A DNA stretch of 64,000 nucleotides from Clavibacter sp. VKM Ac-2873. GTDB lineage: Bacteria > Actinomycetota > Actinomycetes > Actinomycetales > Microbacteriaceae. This document shows, in pieces, positions 51,967 to 62,009 of the stretch; positions within the stretch are counted from its first letter, which is position 1, and every line of letters starts with the position of its first letter. The stretch spans positions 62,001 through 126,000 of the forward strand of contig NZ_JADKRS010000006.1 of the NCBI RefSeq assembly GCF_015351075.1, written 5' to 3'. The translations under genes and the position numbers were made by a program. Below the pieces are notes generated by a model. That model had not been told where the DNA came from. It made no database searches and saw only the letters and a list, made by a program, of their open reading frames with translations.

Positions 51967-53088
51967 TCAGGTGACGCGGCGGGTGACGCTGTCGACCAGC
52001 AGCTCGAGCTGATTCCGGGCCCGGGCGCCGATCGGGGCGTCGCGCAGCGCCGCCAGCGACTCCCGCACGTGCCGGGTGATCATCCCCTCGACCTCGTCGA
52101 GGGCCCCGCTCTCGCGGAGGATCGACTGCAGCACGCGGATCTGCTCGTCGTCGAGGTCCGGATCCCCGAGGAGCGCGTCGACCGTGCGGCGCACGCCGTC
52201 GGGCAGGCGTCGTCGGGCCAGCGCGATGAGGACCGTCCGCTTGCCCTCGCGGAGGTCGTCACCGCTCGGCTTCCCGGTCACGGCGCTGTCGCCGAAGACG
52301 CCGAGCACGTCGTCGCGCAGCTGGAACGCGATGCCGAGCGGCAGGCCGACGGCGCGGAGGGCGGCGACCTGCTCGGGCGTCGCCCCCGCGAGGCTCGCCC
52401 CGACGACGAGCGGGGCCTCGATGCTGTACTTCGCCGACTTGTAGACGATGACGTTGTGGGCGCGGGCGAGCGTGTCGTCCTCCGGCACCGTCGGCCACGC
52501 GACCTCCTCCAGCACGTCGAGGTACTGGCCGAGCGTGACCTGGGTCCGCATGGTCGCCAGCTCGGCGCGGGTGGCGCGAGCCGCCGACCCGTCCGCGAGC
52601 GCGAGGAGGGAGTCGATGAGGAGCTCGTCGCTCCACCCCAGGAGCAGGTCGCCGAGGAGGGTCGCTCCCGCTTCGCCGAAGCGCGGCGAGGATCCGACCC
52701 ATCCGCCCGCGGCGTGCAGCGCCTCGAAGCGCCGATGGGCGGCGGGGCGGCCGCGTCGTGTGTCGGACCGGTCGATGATGTCGTCGTGCACGAGCGCGGC
52801 GGCATGGAAGATCTCGAGGCCGGCGGCGACGCCGACGACGGCGCGATATCCCGGTCGCTCCTCGCCCTGCGGGCGTCCCGCGGGGGAGGGTTCGAGGTCG
52901 ATCACCGAGCGCCAGCCCCAATAGCAGAACTGCGCGCGGAACCGCTTGCCCCCTCTCAGCAGATCCGAGGAGAACTCTTGGATGGGCACAAGATCCGGGC
53001 TGATCTCCCGCAGTCCCGCCGCCTGCGCCGTCAGGAAGTCGTCGAGGCGGGTCTGGACGTGGCTGACGAGGCGGTCGCTTTCGGGCAC
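51967..53088 (-). CDS. idsA: Polyprenyl diphosphate synthase (IdsA-like)
   Basis: 373 residues from a GTG. The first aspartate-rich motif is AALVHDDIIDRSDTRRGRPA and the second QLRDDVLGVFGD, followed by GKPSGDDLREGKRTVLIA, as in actinobacterial geranylgeranyl/farnesyl diphosphate synthases. The residues before the first motif that set chain length (AAGLEIFHAAALVHD) are small and aliphatic, which suggests a product longer than C15, but this cannot be fixed by eye. It supplies prenyl chains for undecaprenyl carriers, menaquinone or carotenoids. The probable leaderless promoter lies directly upstream, divergent from the DUF3040 gene. Confidence 0.88.
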   Translation of the reverse strand: MPESDRLVSHVQTRLDDFLTAQAAGLREISPDLVPIQEFSSDLLRGGKRFRAQFCYWGWRSVIDLEPSPAGRPQGEERPGYRAVVGVAAGLEIFHAAALVHDDIIDRSDTRRGRPAAHRRFEALHAAGGWVGSSPRFGEAGATLLGDLLLGWSDELLIDSLLALADGSAARATRAELATMRTQVTLGQYLDVLEEVAWPTVPEDDTLARAHNVIVYKSAKYSIEAPLVVGASLAGATPEQVAALRAVGLPLGIAFQLRDDVLGVFGDSAVTGKPSGDDLREGKRTVLIALARRRLPDGVRRTVDALLGDPDLDDEQIRVLQSILRESGALDEVEGMITRHVRESLAALRDAPIGARARNQLELLVDSVTRRVT

Positions 53089-53094
53089 CCGCCT

Positions 53095-53100
53095 AGCCTA
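53095..53100 (-). promoter_or_regulatory. -10 box TAGGCT, leaderless promoter of idsA
   Basis: On the minus strand TAGGCT is followed by AGGCGG and the GTG at 53088. Confidence 0.55.
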
Positions 53101-53116
53101 GCCAGGGGCAGGGAGC

Positions 53117-53122
53117 TAGAAT
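53117..53122 (+). promoter_or_regulatory. -10 box TAGAAT of the DUF3040 gene
   Basis: TAGAAT lies in the short divergent region with idsA, 46 bases before the start codon. GAGGGG precedes the start. Confidence 0.55.
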
Positions 53123-53168
53123 TCACGAGTGAATACCAACGCGTCGTCCCGAGCCTGAGGGGAACATG

Positions 53169-53561
53169 ATGCCGCTTTCCGAGCAAGAGCAGCGCCTGCT
53201 GGAGGAGATGGAGCGCAGCCTCTATCACAACGACGCAGACTTCGTGGCGACCGTGAGCGGTCGCCGCAGCAGACCGAACTACACGATGGTCGTGGTCGGG
53301 GTGCTGGTCATCGTCCTCGGCATCGCTGCCCTGGCGGCCGGCGTCATCACGAAGCTGGCCATCATCGGCATCCTCGGCTTCGCGATCATGATCGTGGGCG
53401 CGCTCCTCATCTTCAGCCCGCGTGACGCAGCTGCCGGAGCCTCCTCCTCGTCCGCGCCCCGTGCGCCTGGCAGGGGTGCCGGCAAGCGACCCGCTTCGTC
53501 GTCCTCCTTCATGGACCGCATCAACGAGCGCTGGGAGAAGCGCCAGGGTGGTCAGGACTGA
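53169..53561 (+). CDS. DUF3040-family membrane protein
   Basis: 130 residues from the second of two tandem ATGs (53166 and 53169); the second gives the better distance to GAGGGG. The N-terminal amphipathic part is MPLSEQEQRLLEEMERSLYH then NDADFVATV, the hallmark of DUF3040. Two hydrophobic helices follow (about 37-57 and 60-82), then a Ser/Ala/Arg-rich cytoplasmic tail. It is always found near mraZ in Actinobacteria (Rv2169c in M. tuberculosis). Its function is unknown; the position suggests a division or wall role. A strong terminator follows. Confidence 0.88.
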   Translation: MPLSEQEQRLLEEMERSLYHNDADFVATVSGRRSRPNYTMVVVGVLVIVLGIAALAAGVITKLAIIGILGFAIMIVGALLIFSPRDAAAGASSSSAPRAPGRGAGKRPASSSSFMDRINERWEKRQGGQD

Positions 53562-53603
53562 CCCTCTCCTGAGGCGGTCCTCCACCGCCCTCCACTCGAC
53601 CCG

Positions 53604-53636
53604 AAGGGGCCGATCCCGAACGGGGATCGGCCCCTT
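53604..53636 (+). terminator. Strong rho-independent terminator
   Basis: 14-bp perfect arms AAGGGGCCGATCCC (53604-53617) and GGGATCGGCCCCTT (53623-53636) with loop GAACG, followed by CTCTTGT. It is the clearest terminator in the window. It isolates the DUF3040 gene from dcw, within the only gap longer than 300 bases (53562-53900). The remainder of that gap (53640-53830) shows no gene or repeat that I can support. Confidence 0.8.
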
Positions 53637-53834
53637 CTCTTGTGCCCGCCCACGCCCCACATCCCTCCCCGACGCCCCGCCGGCCTCCTCCTGATCGCCA
53701 GCGGGGCGTCTTCGCGCGCCCACGGCGCGCCGGTCGCCGGATGTCCCTCCACATCCCTCCCCTCCACCCATGCCGCGAAAACACTGGGATCGGGGGACAG
53801 TCCCCGCGAATTCACCCCGCGTCGCTAGCGGTGG

Positions 53835-53860
53835 GTGGAGGGCTGTGGAGTAAAGTGGAG
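53835..53860 (+). promoter_or_regulatory. Three GTGGAG direct repeats: MraZ-box array and dcw promoter
   Basis: GTGGAG occurs at 53835-53840, 53845-53850 and 53855-53860, an exact 10-bp period that places the repeats on one face of the helix. A TAAAGT at 53851-53856, overlapping the third repeat, fits a -10 box. MraZ is known to bind short G-rich direct repeats with 10-bp spacing upstream of its own gene, so this is very probably its autoregulatory site for the dcw operon. The mraZ GTG is 40 bases downstream. Confidence 0.75.
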
Positions 53861-53900
53861 CAAGTCCTGAACCACGGCCGGAGAGACAGGGGGTGTCGGT

Positions 53901-54332
53901 GTGTTCCTCGGCACCCATTCGCCTCGTCTCGACGACAAGGGGCGGCTCATCCTCCCCGCGAAGTTCCGCGACGAGCTCGAGGGCGGCGTCGTCATGACGC
54001 GCGGCCAGGACCGCTGCATCTACGTGTTCACGACGCGCGAGTTCGAGGAGCTGCACGACCGCATGCGGCAGGCGCCGCTCGCGAGCAAGCAGGCGCGCGA
54101 CTACATGCGCGTCTTCCTGTCCGGGGCGAACGCCGAGACGCCGGACAAGCAGCACCGCATCACCATCCCGCAGGCGCTCCGCACCTACGCGGGACTCGAC
54201 CGCGAGCTCGCGGTCATCGGAGCGGGCAGCCGCGTCGAGATCTGGGACGCCGGCACGTGGGACGAGTACCTCACCGCCAACGAGAGCGCGTTCGCCGACA
54301 CCGCGGAGGAGGTGATCCCCGGACTGTTCTGA
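53901..54332 (+). CDS. mraZ: Transcriptional regulator MraZ
   Basis: 143 residues from GTG with AGGGGG upstream. It has two AbrB-like SpoVT/MraZ repeats: [20 protein letters not shown] then FRDEL, and [20 protein letters not shown] then [19 protein letters not shown]. It forms a ring-shaped oligomer that binds direct repeats upstream of mraZ and tunes dcw expression. First gene of the cell division and wall cluster. Confidence 0.95.
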   Translation: MFLGTHSPRLDDKGRLILPAKFRDELEGGVVMTRGQDRCIYVFTTREFEELHDRMRQAPLASKQARDYMRVFLSGANAETPDKQHRITIPQALRTYAGLDRELAVIGAGSRVEIWDAGTWDEYLTANESAFADTAEEVIPGLF

Positions 54333-54435
54333 CCCCGGCCCCTGACTCCCAGCCGTCCGACGCCCTGCCGCACTTCCCCGGTGGCAGGTCGGGACGGATG
54401 GGGATCAGGAGCCGCGGACAGGACAGCGGGACGCC

Positions 54436-55392
54436 ATGGCCCTCGACGACATCCACACCCCCGTCCTCCTCGAGCGGTGCCTCGAGCTGCTCGCCCCCGC
54501 CCTCCAGGGCGAGGGCGCCGTGCTGGTCGACGCCACCCTCGGCATGGCGGGACACTCCGAGGCATTCCTCGACGCGCTGCCCGGCCTCCGCCTGGTCGGC
54601 CTCGACCGCGATCCGGACGCCCTCGCCATCGCGGGGGAGCGGCTCGCGCGCTTCGGCGACCGGGTCCACCTCGTGCACACGGTCTACGACGGCATCGGGC
54701 GCGCGCTCGACGGGCTCGGCATCGGGGAGGTGCAGGGGGTGTTCTTCGACCTCGGCGTCTCGTCGCTCCAGCTGGACCGCGTCGAGCGGGGGTTCTCCTA
54801 CTCCCAGGACGCGCCGCTCGACATGCGCATGGACGGCACCGCCGGCCTCACCGCCGCGCAGGTCGTGGCGGAGTACGACGAGCTCGAGCTGCGCCGCATC
54901 TTCTACGACTACGGCGAGGAGAAGCTCGCCCCGCGGTACGCCAGCCGCATCGTCCAGGCACGCGAGCTGGAGCCGATCACCACGTCGGCGCGGCTCGTCG
55001 AGATCATCCAGCAGGCCACGCCCGCCGCGGTGCAGCGGGCCGGGCATCCGGCCAAGCGCGTGTTCCAGGCGCTGCGCATCGAGGTCAACCAGGAGTTGAG
55101 CGTGCTGGCGCGGGCCATGCCGGCTGCCATCGACCGGCTCGCCGTCGGGGGACGCGTGGTCGTCGAGTCGTACCAGTCGCTCGAGGACCGCATCGTCAAG
55201 CGCGAGCTGCGCGCCCGGTCCACGAGCACCGCGCCCGTGGGGCTGCCCGTCGAGCTCCCCGAGCACCGACCGGAGCTCAAGCTCCTCGTCCGCGGCGCCG
55301 AGCTCGCGGACCAGCACGAGATCGCCCAGAACCCCCGCGCCGCTTCCGTCCGGTTGCGCGCCGCCGAACGAGCCAGGAGGCGACACGCATGA
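54436..55392 (+). CDS. rsmH: 16S rRNA (cytosine-1402-N4)-methyltransferase RsmH
   Basis: 318 residues. The SAM-binding motif is [15 protein letters not shown], with [13 protein letters not shown] at the N-terminus, [28 protein letters not shown] and [12 protein letters not shown]; all are diagnostic of RsmH/MraW. It methylates C1402 in the decoding centre. The stop overlaps the next start (ATGA). Confidence 0.95.
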   Translation: MALDDIHTPVLLERCLELLAPALQGEGAVLVDATLGMAGHSEAFLDALPGLRLVGLDRDPDALAIAGERLARFGDRVHLVHTVYDGIGRALDGLGIGEVQGVFFDLGVSSLQLDRVERGFSYSQDAPLDMRMDGTAGLTAAQVVAEYDELELRRIFYDYGEEKLAPRYASRIVQARELEPITTSARLVEIIQQATPAAVQRAGHPAKRVFQALRIEVNQELSVLARAMPAAIDRLAVGGRVVVESYQSLEDRIVKRELRARSTSTAPVGLPVELPEHRPELKLLVRGAELADQHEIAQNPRAASVRLRAAERARRRHA

Positions 55393-56063
55393 CCGATGCA
55401 GCACGCGCGACCGCGCGTCCCCGGATCCGGCCGTCCGCCGAGCCGCCCACCCGCCACATCGAGGTCGTCGCCACCCGGGGCCAGCGTCGCGCCCGACCGC
55501 GCACCGTCTACGCCGTGATCGTGGTGGGTGGGCTCTTCGCCGTCCTCCTCGCGCAGCTCCTGCTCTCCATCGGGCTCTCCGACGGCGCCTACGCGATCCA
55601 GTCGCTCCAGCAGCAGCAGAAGGAGCTCGACCGCACCCACCAGGCGCTCACCGAGGACGTCGATCGGCTGTCGTCCCCGCAGAACCTGGCCCGGAACGCC
55701 CAGGCGCTCGGGATGGTCGCCAGCGCGTCGCCCTCCTTCCTCTCGCTCGACGGCACCATCCAGGGCACGCCGCAGGCGAAGGACGGCGCGACGACGGCCC
55801 TCACGGCCGATACGCTCATCGGCAACTCGCTCCTCTCGGGGGTCCCGCTCACCATCGAGAGCGACCCCGCGAAGCGGGCGGCCGCCGTCCAGGCCGCCAC
55901 CGCGCAGGACGGCGCGGCCGCGGTCGACCCCGGCTCGGCCATCCCGGGCTCTGCCGAGGCGTCCGGCGGGGTGACCGCCGGGACCCCGAGCGCGCCTCCC
56001 GCGTCCGGCGCGGCCTCCGGGCTAGCGTCGGCCACGGCGATCCCGACCCCGCAGACACGCTGA
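55389..56063 (+). CDS. FtsL-like division protein
   Basis: 224 residues. A basic N-terminus (1-38) is followed by a single helix ([20 protein letters not shown]), then a coiled-coil ([20 protein letters not shown]) and an Ala/Ser/Pro/Thr-rich extracellular tail of ~110 residues. Position (rsmH - here - pbpB), topology and the 'L-S-S-P-x-N-L-A-R-x-A-x-x-L-G-M' stretch ([17 protein letters not shown]) identify the FtsL equivalent. Sequence conservation is low in this family, and the long tail is an actinobacterial feature. FtsL recruits and activates the septal synthase. Confidence 0.8.
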   Translation: MTDAARATARPRIRPSAEPPTRHIEVVATRGQRRARPRTVYAVIVVGGLFAVLLAQLLLSIGLSDGAYAIQSLQQQQKELDRTHQALTEDVDRLSSPQNLARNAQALGMVASASPSFLSLDGTIQGTPQAKDGATTALTADTLIGNSLLSGVPLTIESDPAKRAAAVQAATAQDGAAAVDPGSAIPGSAEASGGVTAGTPSAPPASGAASGLASATAIPTPQTR

Positions 56064-56154
56064 TGCCGGGCCCCGTCGAGGGGCCGCAGGCGCCGCACGA
56101 CACCGCTCCGACGGAGCACAGCACCGCACCGCAGGCACCGAGAGGAACCCCCGA

Positions 56155-57936
56155 GTGAGCACGATCTCGAACCGACGGCGCATCGCCTTCTCCCTCATCG
56201 CGATACTCGCCGTCATCGGGGTCTTCGTCGTCAAGCTGATCGACATCCAGGTCGTGCAGGCCTCGGAGCTCAACGAGGAGGCGCTGGGCAAGCGCGCGAT
56301 CTCCCAGACCATGCCCGGCGTCCGCGGCAGCATCTACGACGCCGACGGCAAGGTGCTCGCGGACAGCGTGCTCCGCTACGACGTGACGATGGATCCGTCC
56401 AAGGCCGGGCCGTTCACCCGGACGGTCACCGGCGACGACGGCAAGCCCGCCAAGCAGGACGTGTCGCTCGCGGACGCCGAGTCGCAGCTGGGCGCGATCA
56501 CGGGACAGAAGCCCGAGGAGATCGACGGGCTCATCACGGGAGCGCTCGCCCAGGACCCGAAGTCGCTCTTCGGCTACGTGACCAAGGGCGTCGACGTCGA
56601 CGCGTACCTCGCCATCCGGGACCTCAAGATCCCGTGGATCTACTTCCAGGCCGTCTCCAGCCGCACCTATCCCAACGGCCAGATCGCGGGCAGCATCCTG
56701 GGCTACATCGCGGGCGACGGGACGATCAAGGCCGGGCTCGAGCAGGAGTACGACTCGTGCCTCGCCGCCCAGGACGGCGCGCAGACCTACGAGCGCGGCG
56801 CGGACGGCGTGCCCATCGCCGGCAGCACCGTCACGCAGAAGCCCGCCGTGGACGGCAGCGACGTGATGACCAACATCGACACCGACCTCGAGTACTTCGC
56901 GCAGACCGCCGTCGCCGAGCAGGCCGTGAAGGTGGGCGCCGACTACGGGCACGCGACCATCGTGGAGGTCAAGACGGGCAAGGTCCTCGCGGTCGCCGAG
57001 TACCCGTCCGTCGACCCCAACGACGTGTCCGCCACGAAGCCCGAGGACCGGGGGAGCCGGGCCTTCAGCTCGCCGTTCGAGCCCGGATCCACGCTCAAGG
57101 CCGTGACGGCCGCCGCGCTCCTCGACTCCGGCAAGGCCGACGCCGGCACGCACGTGGTGGCGCCCTACACGTTCACGCGCCCGAACGTGAAGCTCAGCGA
57201 CAGCTACGTCCACCCCGACCTGCACTTCACGCTGGCGGGCGTGCTCATGGACTCGTCGAACACGGGCATCTCGACGCTCGGCGAGCGCCTCTCCGCCGAG
57301 GACCGCTACGGCTACCTCAAGGCCTTCGGCGTGGGCGACAAGACGGCCATCGACTTCCCCGGTGAGAGCAGCGGGCTCGTCCGGCCGTACCAGGACTGGG
57401 ACCCGCAGACCAACTACGCGACCATGTTCGGCCAGGGCCTCACCACCACGGCCCTGCAGGTCGCGAGCATCTACCAGACCATCGGCAACCACGGCGTGAA
57501 GCTGCCGCTCTCGCTCGTCTCCGGCTGCAAGGCCGCCGACGGCACCGTCACGGACCAGCCCTCGACCCAGGGCACGCAGGTCGTCTCGCCCCAGGCCGCC
57601 GACTCGACCGTGAACATGCTCGAGACGGTCGTCACCGACGGGCACCTCTCCAAGGACCTCACGATCCCCGGCTACCGGGTGGCCGCGAAGTCCGGCACCG
57701 CCCAGGTCGCGGAGGCCGACGGCAAGTACGGCAAGAACTACCTGGTGTCGATAGCGGGCCTCGCGCCGGCCGAGGACCCCCAGTACGTCGTGTCGATCAG
57801 CCTGGCCAATCCGGATACCATGAAGTCCTCGGCGGCCGCGGCGCCCGTCTTCCAGAAGATCATGTCCCAGGTCCTGAAGACGTACCGGGTGCCCCCCTCC
57901 ACCGTGCCGTCCCCGAACCTCGCCACGACCTACTGA
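56155..57936 (+). CDS. pbpB: Septal peptidoglycan transpeptidase (FtsI/PbpB)
   Basis: 593 residues from a GTG with GAGAGGAA upstream. An N-terminal membrane helix (about 11-30) is followed by the dimerisation domain with MPGVRGSIYDADGKVLADSV. Transpeptidase motifs: S312 in PFEPGSTLKAVTA (SxxK), DSSNTG (SxN) and AKSGTAQ (KSG instead of the more common KTG, as in other class B PBPs of actinobacteria). It cross-links septal peptidoglycan together with FtsW at the end of the window. Confidence 0.93.
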   Translation: MSTISNRRRIAFSLIAILAVIGVFVVKLIDIQVVQASELNEEALGKRAISQTMPGVRGSIYDADGKVLADSVLRYDVTMDPSKAGPFTRTVTGDDGKPAKQDVSLADAESQLGAITGQKPEEIDGLITGALAQDPKSLFGYVTKGVDVDAYLAIRDLKIPWIYFQAVSSRTYPNGQIAGSILGYIAGDGTIKAGLEQEYDSCLAAQDGAQTYERGADGVPIAGSTVTQKPAVDGSDVMTNIDTDLEYFAQTAVAEQAVKVGADYGHATIVEVKTGKVLAVAEYPSVDPNDVSATKPEDRGSRAFSSPFEPGSTLKAVTAAALLDSGKADAGTHVVAPYTFTRPNVKLSDSYVHPDLHFTLAGVLMDSSNTGISTLGERLSAEDRYGYLKAFGVGDKTAIDFPGESSGLVRPYQDWDPQTNYATMFGQGLTTTALQVASIYQTIGNHGVKLPLSLVSGCKAADGTVTDQPSTQGTQVVSPQAADSTVNMLETVVTDGHLSKDLTIPGYRVAAKSGTAQVAEADGKYGKNYLVSIAGLAPAEDPQYVVSISLANPDTMKSSAAAAPVFQKIMSQVLKTYRVPPSTVPSPNLATTY

Positions 57937-57939
57937 GAG

Positions 57940-59493
57940 ATGAGGGCGATGACCTCCCCTGCCACCCCCGCCCTCCGCCCCGAGCATCCCGTCGCACGGT
58001 CGCTGTCCGGCCTCGTGCGCGACTTCGCGCTCGACGTCGTGGGCGACGTGGACGACGTGGAGGTCACCGGCGTCACCCTCTCCTCGGGCGACGTCCAGCC
58101 CGGCGACCTCTACGTCGGGCTCCGCGGTGCCCGCGCGCACGGCGCCCGATTCGCCGCCGACGCGGCCGCGAGCGGCGCGGTCGCGGTGCTCACCGACCCC
58201 GACGGGCTCGCCGACGCGCAGGGCTCCGGACTGCCGGTGATCCTCACCCCGGAGCCGCGCGCGGCCCTCGGCGACATCGCCGCGTGGGTCCACCGCTCGG
58301 CCGACAACCCGGCGACGCTGTACGGCGTCACGGGCACGAACGGCAAGACGAGCGTGGTCTACCTCCTCGACGGGCTGCTCCGCCAGCTCGGCGTCGTGAC
58401 CGGCCTCACCTCCACGGCCGAGCGGCGCATCGGCGAGGAGAGCATCACCAGCCGCCTCACCACCCCCGAGGCGAGCGAGCTGCACGCGCTCCTCGCCCGC
58501 ATGCGCGAGGCGGAGGTGCGCGCCGTCACGATCGAGGTCTCGGCGCAGGCCCTCACCCGGCACCGCGTCGACGGCCTGGTCTTCGACGTGGCCGCCTTCA
58601 TCAACCTGAGCCACGACCACCTCGACGACTACGCGGACTTCGAGGAGTACTTCGACGCGAAGCTGTCCTTCTTCGACCCCGACCGCGCGCGCCGGGGCGT
58701 CGTCTCGCTCGACACCGAGTGGGGCCAGCGCATCGTCGAGGGCTCGCGGATCCCGATGACGACGATCTCCTCGAAGCCCGGCGTCGAGGCCGACTGGACC
58801 GTGACGGTGCTCGAGCAGACGCCGGACTCCACGGGCTTCCGCCTCGAGGGCCCCGACAACCGGGTGCTCGTCTCGCGCGTCCCCGTGCCCGGGTGGTTCA
58901 TGGCCGCGAACGCGGGCCTCGCGATCGTGATGCTCGTCGAGTCGGGCTACGACCTCGACGCGGTCGCCCACGTCCTCGACCGCGACGGCGGCATCCAGGC
59001 CTACATCCCCGGCCGCGCCGAGCGCGTCTCCGGCGACACCGGGCCCCTCTTCTTCGTCGACTACGGGCACACGCCCGACGCCTTCGAGCAGACCCTGCAG
59101 GCGCTGCGCCCGTTCACGCCGGGCCGCCTCGTCATGGTGTTCGGCGCCGACGGCGACCGGGACACCACGAAGCGCGCCGAGATGGGCGCGATCGCGGCGC
59201 GGCTCGCCGACGTCGTGGTCATCACCGACTACCACCCGCGCTACGAGGACCCGGCGTCGATCCGGGCGAGCCTCATCGCGGGGGCCCGTGCCGCGGTCCC
59301 GGACCGCGAGATCCACGAGGTGCCCGACCCCGCCACGGCGATCCGCACCGCGGTGTCGCTGGTCGGCGAGGGGGACACCATCCTCGTCGCCGGACCCGGG
59401 CACGAGGACTACCACGAGGTGGCCGGGCGCAAGATCCCGTTCTCCGCCCGTGACGACGCGCGCGCGGCCCTCCGCGACGCAGGCTGGAGCTGA
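57940..59493 (+). CDS. murE: UDP-MurNAc-tripeptide synthetase MurE, atypical amino-acid motif
   Basis: 517 residues from the ATG at 57940; an ATG at 57949 is equally possible. N-terminal UDP-sugar domain, ATP loop YGVTGTNGKTSVVYLL, carbamyl-Lys region around TIEVSAQALTRHRVDGL, and a C-terminal ligase domain with PGRAERV, FVDYGHTPDAFEQTLQAL and ADGDRDTTKRAEMG. The residues that select the third amino acid, DNPR in meso-DAP enzymes, read Y431-H432-P433-R434 in TDYHPRYEDP. This departs from both the DAP type and the common lysine types, and fits an organism that adds another diamino acid such as 2,4-diaminobutyrate (B-type peptidoglycan of Clavibacter). Substrate is inferred. Confidence 0.93.
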   Translation: MRAMTSPATPALRPEHPVARSLSGLVRDFALDVVGDVDDVEVTGVTLSSGDVQPGDLYVGLRGARAHGARFAADAAASGAVAVLTDPDGLADAQGSGLPVILTPEPRAALGDIAAWVHRSADNPATLYGVTGTNGKTSVVYLLDGLLRQLGVVTGLTSTAERRIGEESITSRLTTPEASELHALLARMREAEVRAVTIEVSAQALTRHRVDGLVFDVAAFINLSHDHLDDYADFEEYFDAKLSFFDPDRARRGVVSLDTEWGQRIVEGSRIPMTTISSKPGVEADWTVTVLEQTPDSTGFRLEGPDNRVLVSRVPVPGWFMAANAGLAIVMLVESGYDLDAVAHVLDRDGGIQAYIPGRAERVSGDTGPLFFVDYGHTPDAFEQTLQALRPFTPGRLVMVFGADGDRDTTKRAEMGAIAARLADVVVITDYHPRYEDPASIRASLIAGARAAVPDREIHEVPDPATAIRTAVSLVGEGDTILVAGPGHEDYHEVAGRKIPFSARDDARAALRDAGWS

Positions 59494-59494
59494 C

Positions 59495-60904
59495 ATGATC
59501 GCCCTCACCCTCGCCGAGATCGCCGAGGCGGTCGACGGCCGCCTCCTGCTGCGCGGCGACGCGACAGCGCAGACCGTCGTCGACGGCGCGGTCGACACCG
59601 ACAGCCGGCTCATCGCGCCCGGCGGGATCTTCGTCGCCAAGCCCGGCGAGGAGACCGACGGCCACCTGTTCGCGCCCGCGGCGGTCGAGGCCGGCGCCGC
59701 CCTCCTCCTCGTCGAGCGCGAGCTCGACCTGCCCGTGCCCCAGGTGCTCGTCCCCGACGTGGTCGACGCCCTCGGACGGTTGGCGCACGAGGTCGTGGCG
59801 CGGGTGCGCGCGCTCGGCGACCTGCGGATGGTCGCGGTCACGGGATCCAACGGCAAGACCACCACCAAGAACCTGCTGCACGCGATCCTCTCCACGCAGG
59901 GCGAGACCGTGTCGCCCGTCGCGTCCTTCAACAACGAGGTCGGCGCGCCGCTCACCATGCTCAAGGTCACGCGCTCCACGCGCTTCCTCGTGGCGGAGAT
60001 GGGCGCGAGCGGGCTGGGCGAGATCACGCGCCTGATCCGCATGGCGAAGCCCGACGTCGGCATCGTGCTCACCGTCGGCCTCGCCCACGCGGGCGGCTTC
60101 GGCGGCATCGAGCGGACGCTCGTGACCAAGACCGAGATGGTGAAGGACCTGCTCCCCGAGGACACCGCCGTGCTCAACGCCGACGACCCGCGGGTCTCGT
60201 CCATGAGCGACAAGACCGAGGCACCGGTGCTGTGGTTCGGACGGGACGCCCGGGCCGCCGTCCGCGCGACCGACATCGTCGCGTCCGCCGCCGGCACGAC
60301 CTTCGCGCTCCACCTGCCGGACGGATCGGCGCGACCGGTCTCCTTCCGCGTGCTCGGCGAGCACCACGTCACCAACGCGCTGGCCGCCGCGGCGGGCGCC
60401 TGGGCGCTCGGCGTCGACGGCGACTCCATCGTCTCCGCGCTGCAGACCGTCCAGCGCGCCGAGCGCTGGCGCATGGAGGTGCTCGGCGGCAACGGCGTCA
60501 CCGTGATCAACGACGCCTACAACGCGAGCCCCGACTCCATGGCTGCCGCCCTCCGCACGCTCGCGCAGATCCGCGGGCCGGAGCAGCGCACGGTCGCGGT
60601 GCTCGGCGAGATGAGCGAGCTCGGCGAGTTCTCCGAGGAGGAGCACGACCGCGTGGGCCTGCTCGCGGTGCGCCTCAACATCGGCCAGCTCGTCGTGGTG
60701 GGCCGAGCCGCCCGCCGACTGCACCTCGAGGCCATCGCGCAGGGGTCCTGGGACGGCGAGTCGATCTTCGCCGAGGACGTCGACGAGGCCCGCGAGATCC
60801 TCGACCGGATCCTCCGCGACGGCGACCTCGTGCTCGTGAAGTCGTCGAACTCCGCGGGGCTCCGCTTCCTCGGCGACGAGCTGGGGGAGAAGCACTCGTG
60901 GTAG
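59495..60904 (+). CDS. murF: UDP-MurNAc-tripeptide:D-alanyl-D-alanine ligase MurF
   Basis: 469 residues, one base after the murE stop. ATP loop [20 protein letters not shown], with [14 protein letters not shown], the [13 protein letters not shown] dimer region and [20 protein letters not shown] of the C-terminal domain. It adds D-Ala-D-Ala to complete the pentapeptide. The end overlaps the start of mraY by seven bases. Confidence 0.95.
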   Translation: MIALTLAEIAEAVDGRLLLRGDATAQTVVDGAVDTDSRLIAPGGIFVAKPGEETDGHLFAPAAVEAGAALLLVERELDLPVPQVLVPDVVDALGRLAHEVVARVRALGDLRMVAVTGSNGKTTTKNLLHAILSTQGETVSPVASFNNEVGAPLTMLKVTRSTRFLVAEMGASGLGEITRLIRMAKPDVGIVLTVGLAHAGGFGGIERTLVTKTEMVKDLLPEDTAVLNADDPRVSSMSDKTEAPVLWFGRDARAAVRATDIVASAAGTTFALHLPDGSARPVSFRVLGEHHVTNALAAAAGAWALGVDGDSIVSALQTVQRAERWRMEVLGGNGVTVINDAYNASPDSMAAALRTLAQIRGPEQRTVAVLGEMSELGEFSEEEHDRVGLLAVRLNIGQLVVVGRAARRLHLEAIAQGSWDGESIFAEDVDEAREILDRILRDGDLVLVKSSNSAGLRFLGDELGEKHSW

Positions 60905-62007
60905 CCCTCCTCGGCGCGGGCGCCATCTCGCTCGTCTTCACGCTCTTCCTGACGCCGCTGTTCATCAAGCTGTTCCACCGGCTGCAGTGGGGCCAGTTCA
61001 TCCGCGACGACGGTCCGCAGTCGCACCACACCAAGCGCGGCACCGCGACCATGGGCGGCATCGTCATCATCCTGGCGAGCGTGCTCGGCTACTTCGTGGG
61101 GCACCTGCTCACGTGGGACGGGATCCGCTTCGACCCCGTGACGCCGTCGGGCCTGCTCGTCGTGTTCATGATGGTGGGCCTCGGCTTCGTCGGCTTCCTC
61201 GACGACTACCTGAAGACCCGCAAGCAGCAGTCCCTCGGCCTCGGCGGCTGGCAGAAGATCGCCGGCCAGGTGCTCGTCGCCGCGGTGTTCGCGGTGCTCG
61301 CGATCACGCTGAAGGACCCGGTCTCCGGCCTCACGCCCGCGTCCACCGCCATCAGCCTGTTCCGCGACCTGCCGATCGACTTCCTGGCGCTCGGGGCGGT
61401 CGTCGGCACGGGCCTGTTCATCGTCTGGATCTGCCTCATCGTCGCGAGCACCTCGAACGGCGTCAACGTCGCGGACGGGCTCGACGGCCTGGCGGCCGGG
61501 GCGTCGATCTTCTCGATCGGCTCGTACGTCATCATCGGCTTCTGGCAGTTCAACCAGTCGTGCGACAGCGTCTCCAGCTACCAGAACGAGTACCGCTGCT
61601 ACGAGGTGGCGAGCCCGCTCGACCTCGCGATCATCGCGGCCTCCATCGTGGGCGCGCTCATCGGCTTCCTCTGGTGGAACACCTCGCCCGCGCAGATCTT
61701 CATGGGCGACACCGGCTCCCTCGGCCTCGGCGGCGCCCTCGCGGCCCTCGCGATCCTCAGCCGCACCGAGCTGCTGCTCGTCTTCATCGGCGGCCTGTTC
61801 GTGATCGTCGCGGGCTCGGTGATCCTGCAGCGCATCTACTTCAAGCTCACCAAGGGCAAGCGCATCTTCCTCATGAGCCCGCTCCATCACCACTTCGAGC
61901 TCAAGGGCTGGGCGGAGGTCACGGTCGTCGTGCGCTTCTGGATCATCGCCGGCCTGCTGGTCGCGGCGGGCGTCGGCACCTTCTACCTGGAATGGATCAC
62001 GCAGTAG
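60898..62007 (+). CDS. mraY: Phospho-N-acetylmuramoyl-pentapeptide transferase MraY
   Basis: 369 residues from the GTG at 60898, inside the murF end. Ten predicted helices. MraY motifs are [64 protein letters not shown] and [12 protein letters not shown]. It forms lipid I on the undecaprenyl carrier. Confidence 0.95.
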   Translation: MVALLGAGAISLVFTLFLTPLFIKLFHRLQWGQFIRDDGPQSHHTKRGTATMGGIVIILASVLGYFVGHLLTWDGIRFDPVTPSGLLVVFMMVGLGFVGFLDDYLKTRKQQSLGLGGWQKIAGQVLVAAVFAVLAITLKDPVSGLTPASTAISLFRDLPIDFLALGAVVGTGLFIVWICLIVASTSNGVNVADGLDGLAAGASIFSIGSYVIIGFWQFNQSCDSVSSYQNEYRCYEVASPLDLAIIAASIVGALIGFLWWNTSPAQIFMGDTGSLGLGGALAALAILSRTELLLVFIGGLFVIVAGSVILQRIYFKLTKGKRIFLMSPLHHHFELKGWAEVTVVVRFWIIAGLLVAAGVGTFYLEWITQ

Positions 62008-62009
62008 AG

